Assembly: GCA_020630495.1 (NCBI GenBank)
Contig: JAHDBH010000014.1
Coordinates: forward strand, 2,527 to 52,406
Direction of reading: 5' to 3'
From: Saprospiraceae bacterium
GTDB taxonomy: Bacteria; Bacteroidota; Bacteroidia; Chitinophagales; Saprospiraceae
DNA length: 49,880 nucleotides
In this document: positions 6,791 to 14,851 of the stretch, piece by piece
Numbering within the stretch: the stretch's first letter is position 1
How the letters are laid out: every line of letters begins with the position of its first letter
Made by a program: the position numbers and the translations under genes
Notes under the pieces: model-generated
The model's database searches: none
The model's input: the letters and a program-made list of their open reading frames with translations, nothing else
Told to the model about the DNA's origin: nothing

Positions 6791-7678
6791 TCATTCGTAA
6801 AACCGCCTATGCACATAATCGTACACATGGCGCAAGCTCAGGCTAGTGGTCGCAGGACCTGTGCGCACGTAGAAGTGCTCCTCTGACTTGACGGAGACGT
6901 AAGCGGGCTCGTCTGCTGGCTCCACATCTACGCGCAGAGCGTCTTTGCCGTCTACACGAACTATGGAAGGCTGTACGTAAGCTAAGTGCAGCTCGCCGAT
7001 CTGCGACTTAATGATATTATTGAGATGGAGGAGAAGCTTATCATGGGAGGAAAATGACTCGTGCTCCAGCCCGAGAGCATTGCCATCGTCATCTATGCCT
7101 ACTAGGAGCGTACCTCCTTTGCCATTGAGAAATGCGGCAATGGATTTGATGACAGCGAGTTGTACTCGGGGATCATTTTTGCCTGTGACGACATTATATC
7201 TCAGCGTAGATTTAAATTCCACAAACTCTGATTCACCCTCGAGTATGAGTGCCCTAGTAGTGAGCTGCTCGCGCCTGCGGAGATAATCAGTAATACGTCG
7301 CGTGAGCGCCCTGGTGATCTTGAGAGCGGTGCGCACATCCACCCTTTCCTCATCATAGAGAGCCACACCATCAATCTGCACTAGTCTCGCAGGTGTCTCG
7401 GCGATGACTGTGCCTGATCGCCGCTGATCAGCAAAGAGACCTATCTCGCCAAATAGCTCTCCAGGATAAAATTCACGCACCTCACGCATTTGCTGACGAA
7501 GAGAAAGCCTGCCTTCCTGAATCAGATAAAGATAATGATCATCCATCTCAGGACTGACCACAATCTCCTGCGCAGAAAAATCAATCATGCTCGAGATAGA
7601 GGCAATCTGTTCGAGTTCTGACTGCTCCAATAAGGCAAAGGCACGATGTCCTTTCAGTAAGTCAACAAGAGAGCTCAT
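6791..7678 (-). CDS. Cyclic-nucleotide-binding domain fused to an AlbA_2 (Schlafen-type) domain
   Basis: A 295-residue two-domain protein. Residues about 1-130 are a cNMP-binding/CRP-like beta-roll with YLIQEGRLSLRQ, the phosphate-cassette-like FYPGELFGEIGLFADQRRSGTVIAE and a following helix. Instead of the usual winged helix, residues about 145-290 are an AlbA_2 domain: ESEFVEFKSTLRYN, AAFLNGKGGTLLVGIDDDGNALG and EEHFYVRTGPATTSLS are its signature segments. AlbA_2 domains are linked to nucleic-acid binding in Schlafen-like regulators. The gene abuts osmC with no gap and ends the operon. A role as a ligand-controlled regulator is plausible, but the ligand is unknown and the phosphate-cassette sequence is not diagnostic for cAMP. 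Confidence 0.82.
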   Translation of the reverse strand: MSSLVDLLKGHRAFALLEQSELEQIASISSMIDFSAQEIVVSPEMDDHYLYLIQEGRLSLRQQMREVREFYPGELFGEIGLFADQRRSGTVIAETPARLVQIDGVALYDEERVDVRTALKITRALTRRITDYLRRREQLTTRALILEGESEFVEFKSTLRYNVVTGKNDPRVQLAVIKSIAAFLNGKGGTLLVGIDDDGNALGLEHESFSSHDKLLLHLNNIIKSQIGELHLAYVQPSIVRVDGKDALRVDVEPADEPAYVSVKSEEHFYVRTGPATTSLSLRHVYDYVHRRFYE

Positions 7679-8092
7679 CTATCGCGACCAATGTATGGTG
7701 ATACGCTCAGCCAAGTCAGGATGCAGACTATTAGCCACTGGGCAATGCTTGGCAGCACGCTCTAGGCTAGCCTTTTCCTTATCGCTGTAGTCGCGATCAG
7801 GCATCTGTATCTCTACGTCCACTGCACTGATGCGACGTGGTGATGCAGACATAGTCTTAGTGACCTCGGCTGTGGCACCTGTCATATCTATTCCGTCTCT
7901 GTCCGCTGCTTTGCCCATGATGGTGAGTATACAGGTCCCCAGTGCAGTGGCGACTAAGTCTGTCGGAGAAAATGCTGTACCTTTTCCTCCATTGTCAATG
8001 GGCGCGTCAGTCGATATCTGATCACCACTTCTGACATGCGTAGCATCTGTGTGCAGGTCTCCCGTATAAGTGATGGTAGTCGTAATAGCCAT
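7679..8092 (-). CDS. OsmC family peroxiredoxin-like protein
   Basis: A 137-residue OsmC/Ohr-family protein, which reduces organic hydroperoxides using two cysteines. C54 lies in TALGTCILTIMG and C117 in AAKHCPVANSLH, the two conserved positions of the family. The central TDLVATALG is typical. OsmC subfamily (rather than Ohr) is favoured by the HCPVANSL motif, close to bacterial YhfA/OsmC-like proteins. It is encoded 41 bp after the membrane-protein gene and directly before the cNMP/AlbA_2 gene, so redox stress may be the theme of this operon. Confidence 0.9.
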   Translation of the reverse strand: MAITTTITYTGDLHTDATHVRSGDQISTDAPIDNGGKGTAFSPTDLVATALGTCILTIMGKAADRDGIDMTGATAEVTKTMSASPRRISAVDVEIQMPDRDYSDKEKASLERAAKHCPVANSLHPDLAERITIHWSR

Positions 8093-8133
8093 AGTATTTA
8101 TATTTCATTAAGAGTGTCTATAGATCTGTACAC

Positions 8134-8799
8134 CTAAGCTTCACCGTCGATATAGCGATCTGCAATTCCAGTATAGCTCTCGATCTGATATTCTATAAAT
8201 CGTGCATGATCTAGTTCTTTGAGATTGACGATGAGCGGCGTGTCCTTGCCATTGCGCGTGCGCACCCATATACCATAGCTATAGCGAGGATTATCATTTA
8301 CTTTCCCCGCGACCATGCGCTTAGTAAATACTTGCCGTATATCAGATACAGGTATTTTGTAATCTTTCATCACGTGTGCAATAGGCGTACTGGTCACCTC
8401 AATATATTTATCATTTACCGTGACGATTGACTTATTGACCAAGTAGGCTATTGACTGATAGGCCACCCAAGCGCCTATCAATATAAATGGCACAAGAAAA
8501 AGCACCATGCCCCCTGCGCTAGCACCTGCCATGAATGTGAGCATAACCAACATGATGGCATTCCACATCACGGCGAAGAGTGCTCCAAATTTATTACTCA
8601 GAAATTTCCAGTCCATGATGATTTCCATAAAGGAATCGAGCTTAAGCAAATCAACTCCTCGCGGAAAACTATAATGTCGCCATCTGTGCGAGCTATCCTC
8701 ACGCCCTGCGTCTAGCTGTGCATCGATTTCCTCTACCGTGGGTAGATCTAGACGCTCTACAATTTCTTTGTACTTTGTTGCCGATTTATAAGGAGTCAT
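8134..8799 (-). CDS. Membrane protein of unknown function, two TM helices
   Basis: A 221-residue protein I do not recognise. Residues about 73-92 and 95-118 form a hairpin of two hydrophobic helices (ALFAVMWNAIMLVMLTFMAG and VLFLVPFILIGAWVAYQSI). The part before is hydrophilic (about 70 residues) and the part after (about 125-215) looks like a beta-rich PH-like domain with KSIVTVNDKYIEVTSTPI and RNGKDTPLIVNL. It follows the outer-membrane barrel gene by 11 bp and probably shares its transcript. Confidence 0.7.
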   Translation of the reverse strand: MTPYKSATKYKEIVERLDLPTVEEIDAQLDAGREDSSHRWRHYSFPRGVDLLKLDSFMEIIMDWKFLSNKFGALFAVMWNAIMLVMLTFMAGASAGGMVLFLVPFILIGAWVAYQSIAYLVNKSIVTVNDKYIEVTSTPIAHVMKDYKIPVSDIRQVFTKRMVAGKVNDNPRYSYGIWVRTRNGKDTPLIVNLKELDHARFIEYQIESYTGIADRYIDGEA

Positions 8800-8810
8800 A
8801 CAGCTATTGA

Positions 8811-9557
8811 TTAAAACACTCCTACTACCCCAATCTTGAATTGCACTGCGGTCAAGGGACTTGTCTGTTGAGAAAAATTAGCAAATGGATCGGCAAATGC
8901 TAGAGGATCCCCGCCGTCATCTACCCAGTAGGACATGAGCGTACTATTCTCATAGCCAATTCCTATATCTACCAATATGAACTCTGGCATAGTGATCGTA
9001 ACTCCCAGTCCCAGTCCGTAGGCTAATCCAAAGTCGCTACGGTCAGAGACTTCGTCATTGGTCGTGTAATTAAGCGCCGTGCCCGTAAATCTAGGACCAA
9101 ACCATGCTTCACCAAATGCATTGACGGTACGCTCGGGTAATGGATAATATCTCGCTGTCATGTCCATCCCCAAGATAAAGCTCGTGGCTGTCCAGAATTC
9201 TTCTACCACTTCATCGTCAATGATGTCCTCCGTTACATCCTCGCGACGCTGCATATGCGTATAGAATAAGTTGGCCCCTAAGAATACCCATGGCTCGTAG
9301 CTGACTTCCCTCCAGTAGCTGATGCCTATTTGCCCGAAAGGGCCCGAAGTCCTCTCATGATAGCGAGACAGTGGGATAGGTAGGCTAACCGTCAAGGCTG
9401 CACGATTGCGCAAGATAATCAGCTCATCCGTACTGGTAGAATCACTGATCTGGGCCTGGAGCGCACTGTCGTGCAAATACATCAGCGATACCGCAACAAT
9501 ACACAGCCAATGACGTGATATATGTAGATACTTACAGACGCGATGTGAAAAGGTCAT
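8811..9557 (-). CDS. Predicted outer-membrane beta-barrel protein
   Basis: A 248-residue exported protein with a signal peptide ending about residue 36 (LHDSALQAQ). The mature part has alternating short amphipathic strands rich in aromatic and glycine residues (GQIGISYWREV, FLGANLFYTHM, FGLAYGLGLGVTI, FILVDIGIGYEN) and ends with VQFKIGVVGVF, where the terminal phenylalanine is a common feature of barrels inserted by BamA. The function is unknown. It is the first gene of the four-gene minus-strand group and lies 38 bp from the divergent carboxyltransferase gene. Confidence 0.7.
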   Translation of the reverse strand: MTFSHRVCKYLHISRHWLCIVAVSLMYLHDSALQAQISDSTSTDELIILRNRAALTVSLPIPLSRYHERTSGPFGQIGISYWREVSYEPWVFLGANLFYTHMQRREDVTEDIIDDEVVEEFWTATSFILGMDMTARYYPLPERTVNAFGEAWFGPRFTGTALNYTTNDEVSDRSDFGLAYGLGLGVTITMPEFILVDIGIGYENSTLMSYWVDDGGDPLAFADPFANFSQQTSPLTAVQFKIGVVGVF

Positions 9558-9585
9558 GCTGTAAATATCCGTATTTTCACAGCAT
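9556..9585. promoter_or_regulatory. Dyad symmetry in a 38-bp divergent intergenic gap
   Basis: ATGCTGT (9556-9562) and ACAGCAT (9579-9585) are perfect inverted repeats. The inner bases aaata and tattt extend the stem with a 2-base bulge, leaving tccg as the loop. The dyad fills the space between the starts of the barrel protein (minus) and the carboxyltransferase (plus), so it could be an operator controlling both, or a hairpin in either 5' leader. Confidence 0.45.
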
Positions 9586-9595
9586 ACACTGCCCT

Positions 9596-11227
9596 ATGAA
9601 AACAGATCTTGAGTTTAACAAAAATGAAGATAGCTCTCTCCTAGATATCTCGCATCTGCATCATCGCCTGGAGGAGATCAAACTGGGCGGTGGACAGAAA
9701 AAAATCGATAAGCAGCACGCTAAGGGTAAGCTGACCGCAAGGGAGCGGGTGGCAGAGTTAATCGATCCTGACAGTGTGTCCATGGAGCTAGGAAACTTTG
9801 CAGGCTACGGCATGTATCAAGAGCACGGCGGATGCCCTGGTGGTGGCGTGCTCGTGGTAGTCGCACGTGTAAGTGGACAGCTGTGTGTCATAGTAGCTAA
9901 TGATGCTACGGTAAAAGCTGGGGCGTGGTTTCCGATCACTGGAAAGAAAAATCTCCGCGCTCAGGAGATCGCTCTAGAAAATCGCCTTCCCATCATCTAC
10001 CTGGTGGATAGCGCTGGCGTGTATCTGCCGATGCAGGATGAGATCTTTCCAGACAAGGAACATTTTGGACGGATCTTCAGGAACAATGCTGTCCTATCCT
10101 CTCGGGGCATACCACAGATTGCCGCCATCATGGGTAGCTGCGTCGCTGGCGGTGCCTACCTGCCGATCATGTCAGACGAGGCACTGATCGTGGAGGGTAC
10201 GGGCTCCATATTCCTTGCTGGACCCTATCTCGTACGTGCCGCCATAGGCGAGACCGTAGACAAGGAGACGCTCGGCGGAGCATCTACGCACTGCGACATC
10301 TCAGGTGTCACGGACTATAAGATGAAGGACGATCATGAGTGCCTGCGCACTATCCGAGATCTAGTGGGTAAACTAGGGCCCCGCAAGACCCTTGGACTTA
10401 ATCGTGCGCAAGCCATAGAGACAGCTAGACCCGCAGCTGATCTGCTAGGGATATTTCCCGAGATTCGCACTAAGCCCTATGACACTCGCGCACTATTAAG
10501 TTGTATCATCGATGCAGATAGCTGGACAGAATACAAGGCAGACTATGGCCAGACCATCCTGTGCGGATATGCGCGGGTAGATGGCTGGTCCGTAGGCATA
10601 GTGATCAATAATCGAGAAGTGGTCAAGAATGCCAAAGGCGAGATGCAGTTTGGCGGAGTGATCTACTCCGATAGTGCAGATAAGGCCTCGCGCTTCATCA
10701 TGAACTGCAATCAGAAGAAAATTCCACTCGTCTTTTTCCACGATGTCACAGGATTTATGGTAGGTACACGGTCAGAGCACGGTGGTATCATCAAGGACGG
10801 CGCTAAGCTGGTCAATGCTGTCAGCAATAGCACTGTACCTAAGATCACCATAGTGATGGGCAATAGCTATGGAGCGGGTAACTACGCCATGTGCGGCAAG
10901 GCCTATGATCCGCGCTTCATATTTGCCTGGCCTACGGCTAAGATCGCCGTCATGGGAGGAGCACAAGCAGCTCAGGTGCTTGCTCAGATCCAGATCAGTT
11001 CGGCGACTGCCAGGGGTGAGGAGCTCACGGATGATGATAAGAAAGCGATGACGGATAAGGTCAAGGCGCGATATGATGAGCAGACATCCGCATACTATGC
11101 AGCCTCGCGATTATGGGTGGATGAAATCATAGATCCTCGTCAGACGCGCAAGCATATATCCCTGAGCCTGGCGGCTGCTGATCATGGCAAGATCAAGAAA
11201 TTTAACCCCGGAGTCCTACAGACCTGA
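9596..11227 (+). CDS. Biotin-dependent acyl-CoA carboxylase, carboxyltransferase (beta) subunit
   Basis: A 543-residue carboxyltransferase of the crotonase superfamily. Together with a biotinylated alpha subunit it would transfer CO2 to an acyl-CoA. The sequence resembles the methylcrotonoyl-CoA carboxylase beta type: GGCPGGGVLVVVARVSG, PIIYLVDSAGVYLP, MGSCVAGGAYLPIMSDE and AIGETVDKETLGGA in the N-terminal half, and GVIYSDSADKASRFI, FFHDVTGFMVGT and NSYGAGNYAMCG in the C-terminal half. The biotin carboxylase/BCCP partner is not in this window. ATG at 9596 was chosen over an in-frame upstream start inside the barrel-protein gene. The stop overlaps the next gene's start by one base (TGATG). Leucine catabolism is the likely pathway, but propionyl-CoA or other acyl-CoA specificity cannot be excluded. 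Confidence 0.88.
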   Translation: MKTDLEFNKNEDSSLLDISHLHHRLEEIKLGGGQKKIDKQHAKGKLTARERVAELIDPDSVSMELGNFAGYGMYQEHGGCPGGGVLVVVARVSGQLCVIVANDATVKAGAWFPITGKKNLRAQEIALENRLPIIYLVDSAGVYLPMQDEIFPDKEHFGRIFRNNAVLSSRGIPQIAAIMGSCVAGGAYLPIMSDEALIVEGTGSIFLAGPYLVRAAIGETVDKETLGGASTHCDISGVTDYKMKDDHECLRTIRDLVGKLGPRKTLGLNRAQAIETARPAADLLGIFPEIRTKPYDTRALLSCIIDADSWTEYKADYGQTILCGYARVDGWSVGIVINNREVVKNAKGEMQFGGVIYSDSADKASRFIMNCNQKKIPLVFFHDVTGFMVGTRSEHGGIIKDGAKLVNAVSNSTVPKITIVMGNSYGAGNYAMCGKAYDPRFIFAWPTAKIAVMGGAQAAQVLAQIQISSATARGEELTDDDKKAMTDKVKARYDEQTSAYYAASRLWVDEIIDPRQTRKHISLSLAAADHGKIKKFNPGVLQT

Positions 11228-12345
11228 TGGAAATCATCCTCAAGACACTCCAAGGTCTAGAAGAAGTCCTTGTGGAAGAAGTAAAGCAGCTGGGCGGCAA
11301 AGAGGTGGAGCAGCTCCGCAGGGCTGTCCGCTGCCAAGGAGACTTGCGTCTGATCTACAAGCTTAATCTGCATTCGCGACTGGCTCTCAGCGTACTCACA
11401 CCGATCGCTAAGTGGCGCGCTATGAACTACACAGATATCTATGACGGCGCGCGCCAGATCCACTGGAGCGATCACATGCGGCCCACAGATACATTTGCCC
11501 TCAGAGCCAATAGTCACAGCGAATATTTTAAAAATACCATGTATGCCCTTCAGCGTGTAAAAGACGGTATCGTAGATCGCGCGCGATCTGCTCATGGTAA
11601 TCGGCCCTCTGTAGACAAAGATGATCCAGACCTCTGGCTCAATCTGCACATCTATGAAGATCAAGCACAGATCCTATGGAATACCTCTGGAGCGCCTCTC
11701 TTCTATCGTGGCTATGAGAAACAGCGCGGAATAGCGCCGATCAATGAAGTCCTGGCAGCAGGTATCATAGCACTCAGCGGATGGACTCCTGATCAAAATG
11801 TGTATGATCCTATGTGTGGCTCAGGGACATTTGTCCTGGAGACGGGAGCCGTAGCGAGTGCTATGGCCTCGCAGAGACATCGGGCTCACTTCCACTTTAT
11901 GAACCACCCCAGCTATGACAGCAAGCTCTGGGCTGATGTACGTGCTGAGCAGGTAGGCTCTCCTATGACAGGTAGCAAGATCTACGCCAGCGACATCGAT
12001 CCAGAAGCGATCAGCAACGTCCGGTCCAATCTGAATCACAGCAAGCTTCTCACTGATCACCATGTGTGGAAATCTGATTTCTTTAAGATCTACCTGGGAG
12101 CCAAGCCTGGATGGGTCTTTATGAATCCACCGTACAATGAGCGCTTGTCACTCGAGCAAAGCGTGGGATGGCACATGAGTGTAGGAAAGATCCTGAGAGA
12201 GCGATATGGTGGATGGAAAGTCTGCATCATGTCAGGAGATCGCGATGCACTGAAGCATCTCGGTCTCAGACCTGATCGTAAGATCCAGCTGGTCAATGGT
12301 AGCATACCTATAGACGTATTCTTCATCAGCATGTATGACCGATGA
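11227..12345 (+). CDS. THUMP-domain class I RNA methyltransferase (RlmL N-domain-like)
   Basis: A 372-residue SAM-dependent methyltransferase resembling the N-terminal half of RlmL/YcbY, which makes N2-methylguanosine at G2445 of 23S rRNA. A THUMP domain covers about residues 45-155. The SAM-binding motif VYDPMCGSGTFVLETG (about 193-208) and the catalytic motif NPPY (about 300-303, in VFMNPPYNERL) are both present, as is KIYASDIDPEAISN for motif II. The C-terminal SKI of VFFISMY is typical. It overlaps the carboxyltransferase gene by 1 bp and the small exported protein gene by 4 bp. The RlmK half of the E. coli fusion is absent, as usual outside gamma-proteobacteria. Confidence 0.88.
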   Translation: MEIILKTLQGLEEVLVEEVKQLGGKEVEQLRRAVRCQGDLRLIYKLNLHSRLALSVLTPIAKWRAMNYTDIYDGARQIHWSDHMRPTDTFALRANSHSEYFKNTMYALQRVKDGIVDRARSAHGNRPSVDKDDPDLWLNLHIYEDQAQILWNTSGAPLFYRGYEKQRGIAPINEVLAAGIIALSGWTPDQNVYDPMCGSGTFVLETGAVASAMASQRHRAHFHFMNHPSYDSKLWADVRAEQVGSPMTGSKIYASDIDPEAISNVRSNLNHSKLLTDHHVWKSDFFKIYLGAKPGWVFMNPPYNERLSLEQSVGWHMSVGKILRERYGGWKVCIMSGDRDALKHLGLRPDRKIQLVNGSIPIDVFFISMYDR

Positions 12346-12647
12346 AAAAAGCGACGCCCTACTACATCAGCCTTCTGGCAGTCTTGGTGAGCGCAGGATC
12401 GGCGGTGGCGCAGCTCAAGCTGCCAGAGATCGAGCGTGTATCTAGCTCTACTGAGATTACCAGTACACTCAGCTTGCAGCCCCTAGAGCAAGATAGTACC
12501 GCTAGCCTACTACTCCAACTGCCGTCGCTGATGCCGACGGCCTACTTTTGTAAGCTTGAGCATCATGCCGATCACGGTGTGAAGTGGAAGCGACGATTTC
12601 GGCTGGGAAGTGTGGACTATGTAGACAGGCTTGAGGGAAAGTACTAG
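12342..12647 (+). CDS. Small predicted exported protein of unknown function
   Basis: A 101-residue protein with a clear signal peptide (MKKATPYYISLLAVLVSAGSAVAQ, cleavage near residue 24). The mature part is Ser/Thr/Leu rich in its first half and basic/aromatic in its second (KLEHHADHGVKWKRRFRLG). No family is recognised. The start overlaps the methyltransferase stop by 4 bp (ATGA), supporting translation. Its stop overlaps the stop of the convergent bshB1 gene. Confidence 0.6.
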   Translation: MKKATPYYISLLAVLVSAGSAVAQLKLPEIERVSSSTEITSTLSLQPLEQDSTASLLLQLPSLMPTAYFCKLEHHADHGVKWKRRFRLGSVDYVDRLEGKY

Positions 12648-13375
12648 AGTAATCCAGAGAAGTCCTTCACGCCAATGTAGCGAGCACATGTAAACCCTTC
12701 ACCATAGGCAGCACCGATGGGTCTTCCCATCTGCTGAGCGCGTCCGCGCAAAAACTCTAGAAAGTCCTTGCCAGATATCGGTGTAGTGGGCTCATCCTCG
12801 CGGCTTGGATCATAAAACTGACTTCGATACTTGCGCACCAGCTCCATCTTGGGCTCAATGTAATCAGAGATATCAATTACAAAGTCGGGCTCTATGTGAT
12901 AATCTTGGATATAGTGATAGAGCGCCTTGGGGCGATAGGCTTCTTGATCATTACCATCATACTGAGTCTTGACATTGCGCAAGCCAGCGAGATAGCAAGC
13001 GTCATGTGCGAGCATAGCGCCTTTGCCGTGATCAGTGTGTCGATCACGGACGGCATTGGCTAGGACGATACGCGGTTTTGCTGCACGTATCACTGCAATG
13101 ACCTCTCGCACAGCCGCGTCATCTTGACGCAGAAATCCATCCGTCAGGTCAAGTCCCACGCGCCAGTCTGCGCCGATAAACTCCGCAGCGGCCAAGGCTT
13201 CTTCACGTCGGATCTCGGGCGAGCCGAGCGTACCCATCTCGCCGCGTGTGAGATCTAGTATTCCGATTTTCCACCCCATGGCTTGATGCTTGAGCAATGT
13301 ACCTCCTATGCTGAGTTCTTGATCGTCAGGGTGCGCTCCTACGGCGAGTATATCTACGGGTGTGATCTTTGTCAT
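12644..13375 (-). CDS. bshB1: Bacillithiol biosynthesis deacetylase BshB1
   Basis: A 243-residue LmbE/PIG-L zinc deacetylase. It removes the acetyl group from N-acetylglucosaminyl-malate to give GlcN-malate, the second step of bacillithiol synthesis. Zinc-binding AHPDD occupies 14-18 (H15, D18) and H116 lies in VRDRHTDHGKGA, giving the H-x-x-H pair H113/H116. DLTRGEMGTLGS and LYHYIQDY match the BshB1 subfamily of Bacteroidota closely. Other bsh genes are not in the window. It is the last gene of the patatin/TonB_C-like/bshB1 group, with a 4-bp overlap to the gene before it. Confidence 0.88.
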   Translation of the reverse strand: MTKITPVDILAVGAHPDDQELSIGGTLLKHQAMGWKIGILDLTRGEMGTLGSPEIRREEALAAAEFIGADWRVGLDLTDGFLRQDDAAVREVIAVIRAAKPRIVLANAVRDRHTDHGKGAMLAHDACYLAGLRNVKTQYDGNDQEAYRPKALYHYIQDYHIEPDFVIDISDYIEPKMELVRKYRSQFYDPSREDEPTTPISGKDFLEFLRGRAQQMGRPIGAAYGEGFTCARYIGVKDFSGLL

Positions 13376-13839
13376 GTGCGGGTGATGGTATAGGTGTAGC
13401 TAGCCTTCCTTGTAGCAGTCTTGGACTGCCTATCGATCTTCTGAGGCTTTGGTCTGGAACTTATCGAGTAGCTATAGCGAACCTTAGTGGATGGCTCGGC
13501 AGTAGGCAAAGTCTCTGGTGGCGCCTTGAACTGGATGCGCAGCTTCTTATGGAAGAGGACACGCGCCTTGTACTGCTTGGACACATCAAACTTGAGTAAG
13601 CGGACTACCCGCTCGGCTTCCTTGTCACAGTCAGGGCTGAGGCCAGAGATGATCTTGACTTCTGTGACATTTCCCTTCTGATTGATGCCATATCTGAGCA
13701 GGACGTCACCTTGTATCTTATCAGCTCTTGCAGATTCTGGATAGATGAGGTGCTTTCGCACAAATGCGTGCAGCCCCTTGGCCCCTCCTGGATAGGTAGG
13801 CTTCTTGATGAAATGCTTGTCTTTGGCGGGTCGGGTCAT
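13372..13839 (-). CDS. TonB C-terminal-domain-like protein without membrane anchor
   Basis: A 155-residue protein. Residues about 14-105 look like a TonB_C fold as found in Bacteroidota energy transducers: PTYPGGAKGLHAFVRKHLIYPESARADKIQGDVLLRYGINQKGNVTEVKIISG. Unlike real TonB it has no N-terminal transmembrane helix and no proline-rich linker, and no signal peptide is visible. The C-terminal 45 residues are basic and low in complexity. It overlaps both neighbours by 4 bp, so it is clearly part of that transcript. A cytosolic or anchor-less TonB_C domain cannot transduce energy; the fold may serve binding here. Confidence 0.6.
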   Translation of the reverse strand: MTRPAKDKHFIKKPTYPGGAKGLHAFVRKHLIYPESARADKIQGDVLLRYGINQKGNVTEVKIISGLSPDCDKEAERVVRLLKFDVSKQYKARVLFHKKLRIQFKAPPETLPTAEPSTKVRYSYSISSRPKPQKIDRQSKTATRKASYTYTITRT

Positions 13840-14765
13840 CTGCTATAAGTCCAGTCGATCTCTGTGGGTTGACGATGGTCGTAGTAGTCGGCACCAAGCG
13901 TCCACCACTTCTTCATCTGTACGGGATCAAAGATCAGCGCATTATCAGTAAGTGGCTCTGGTAGATAGTATAGTCGAAGTCTGCAGTGCCTCTTGATGGC
14001 CATGCTCTTACCTATCTCAATATCATTGTCTGCTATCCTGTGATGCATAAAGTCTATGGTGCTGGTCCATAGATTGGCAACATTGCGTATGTCCATACGC
14101 TCTCGTCTCTCATCTGCAGTGCGAAGTATGATGACATCGATTTCCTTGGCACCTCGGGAGATGGCCTCCTTGATGGGTGCGTAGCTACCGTATCCGCCAT
14201 CTACATAGGTCATACCCGCGTGCTCGTAGACAGACATGAAGGGCGCTACATTACAGCTTGCCCACATCCAGTGACACCACTGATCGTAGCTACAGTCTTT
14301 GATGCTCTTGTATTCTGCTCTATCCATGGTCAGATTTGCCACGGTGACGATGACATCTGGTATCTGCGATCGCAGCTTGTCATAGATCTCCTGGGTAAAT
14401 GTGCACTGTATGAGCTTGAGTAAATTTTTACTTTCTCCGAGGGTTTTCTTTCTACGGAGAAACATACGGAGAATGCCGAGATGATTGATACTGACCTTGT
14501 GAGTGCCGTCCGCGTTGGCTTTTACCCGAAAGGGTGAAGAAGAGAATATAGACGCTTGATTGACTTGTGTAAACACTTCCCGCACTGCGTCAAACTCATT
14601 GGCGGCCAAGAGTGGCACCAATAGACTGCCTGTGCTGGTGCCAAGATACATCTGATATCTTTGCGTCGCCTCTTGGATCATGCGAGAGGCAAGACCTCCT
14701 GCCCAGGCGCCCTTGCTACCTCCTCCGCTGATGACCAGTGCTCGCACGGTAGTAAATGTAGGCAT
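13836..14765 (-). CDS. Patatin-like phospholipase
   Basis: A 309-residue patatin/RssA-family lipid acyl hydrolase. The oxyanion-hole motif VISGGGSKGAWAGG (11-24), nucleophile elbow GTSTG with S44, and catalytic aspartate D189 in VDGGYGSYAP are all present. The ATG at 14765 gives a protein starting just before the first strand; a longer reading with start 14846 would add 27 basic residues and is less likely. No signal peptide is evident, so it is probably intracellular. It heads the operon with the TonB_C-like gene and bshB1. Confidence 0.86.
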   Translation of the reverse strand: MPTFTTVRALVISGGGSKGAWAGGLASRMIQEATQRYQMYLGTSTGSLLVPLLAANEFDAVREVFTQVNQASIFSSSPFRVKANADGTHKVSINHLGILRMFLRRKKTLGESKNLLKLIQCTFTQEIYDKLRSQIPDVIVTVANLTMDRAEYKSIKDCSYDQWCHWMWASCNVAPFMSVYEHAGMTYVDGGYGSYAPIKEAISRGAKEIDVIILRTADERRERMDIRNVANLWTSTIDFMHHRIADNDIEIGKSMAIKRHCRLRLYYLPEPLTDNALIFDPVQMKKWWTLGADYYDHRQPTEIDWTYSR

Positions 14766-14851
14766 ACTCACTACAGCTGTCGTGTAGTAAGAGCTGCCAG
14801 ACTTACTTTTATGTTTTCTCCCGACGCAGGGATACACCAGAATCACTTCTC

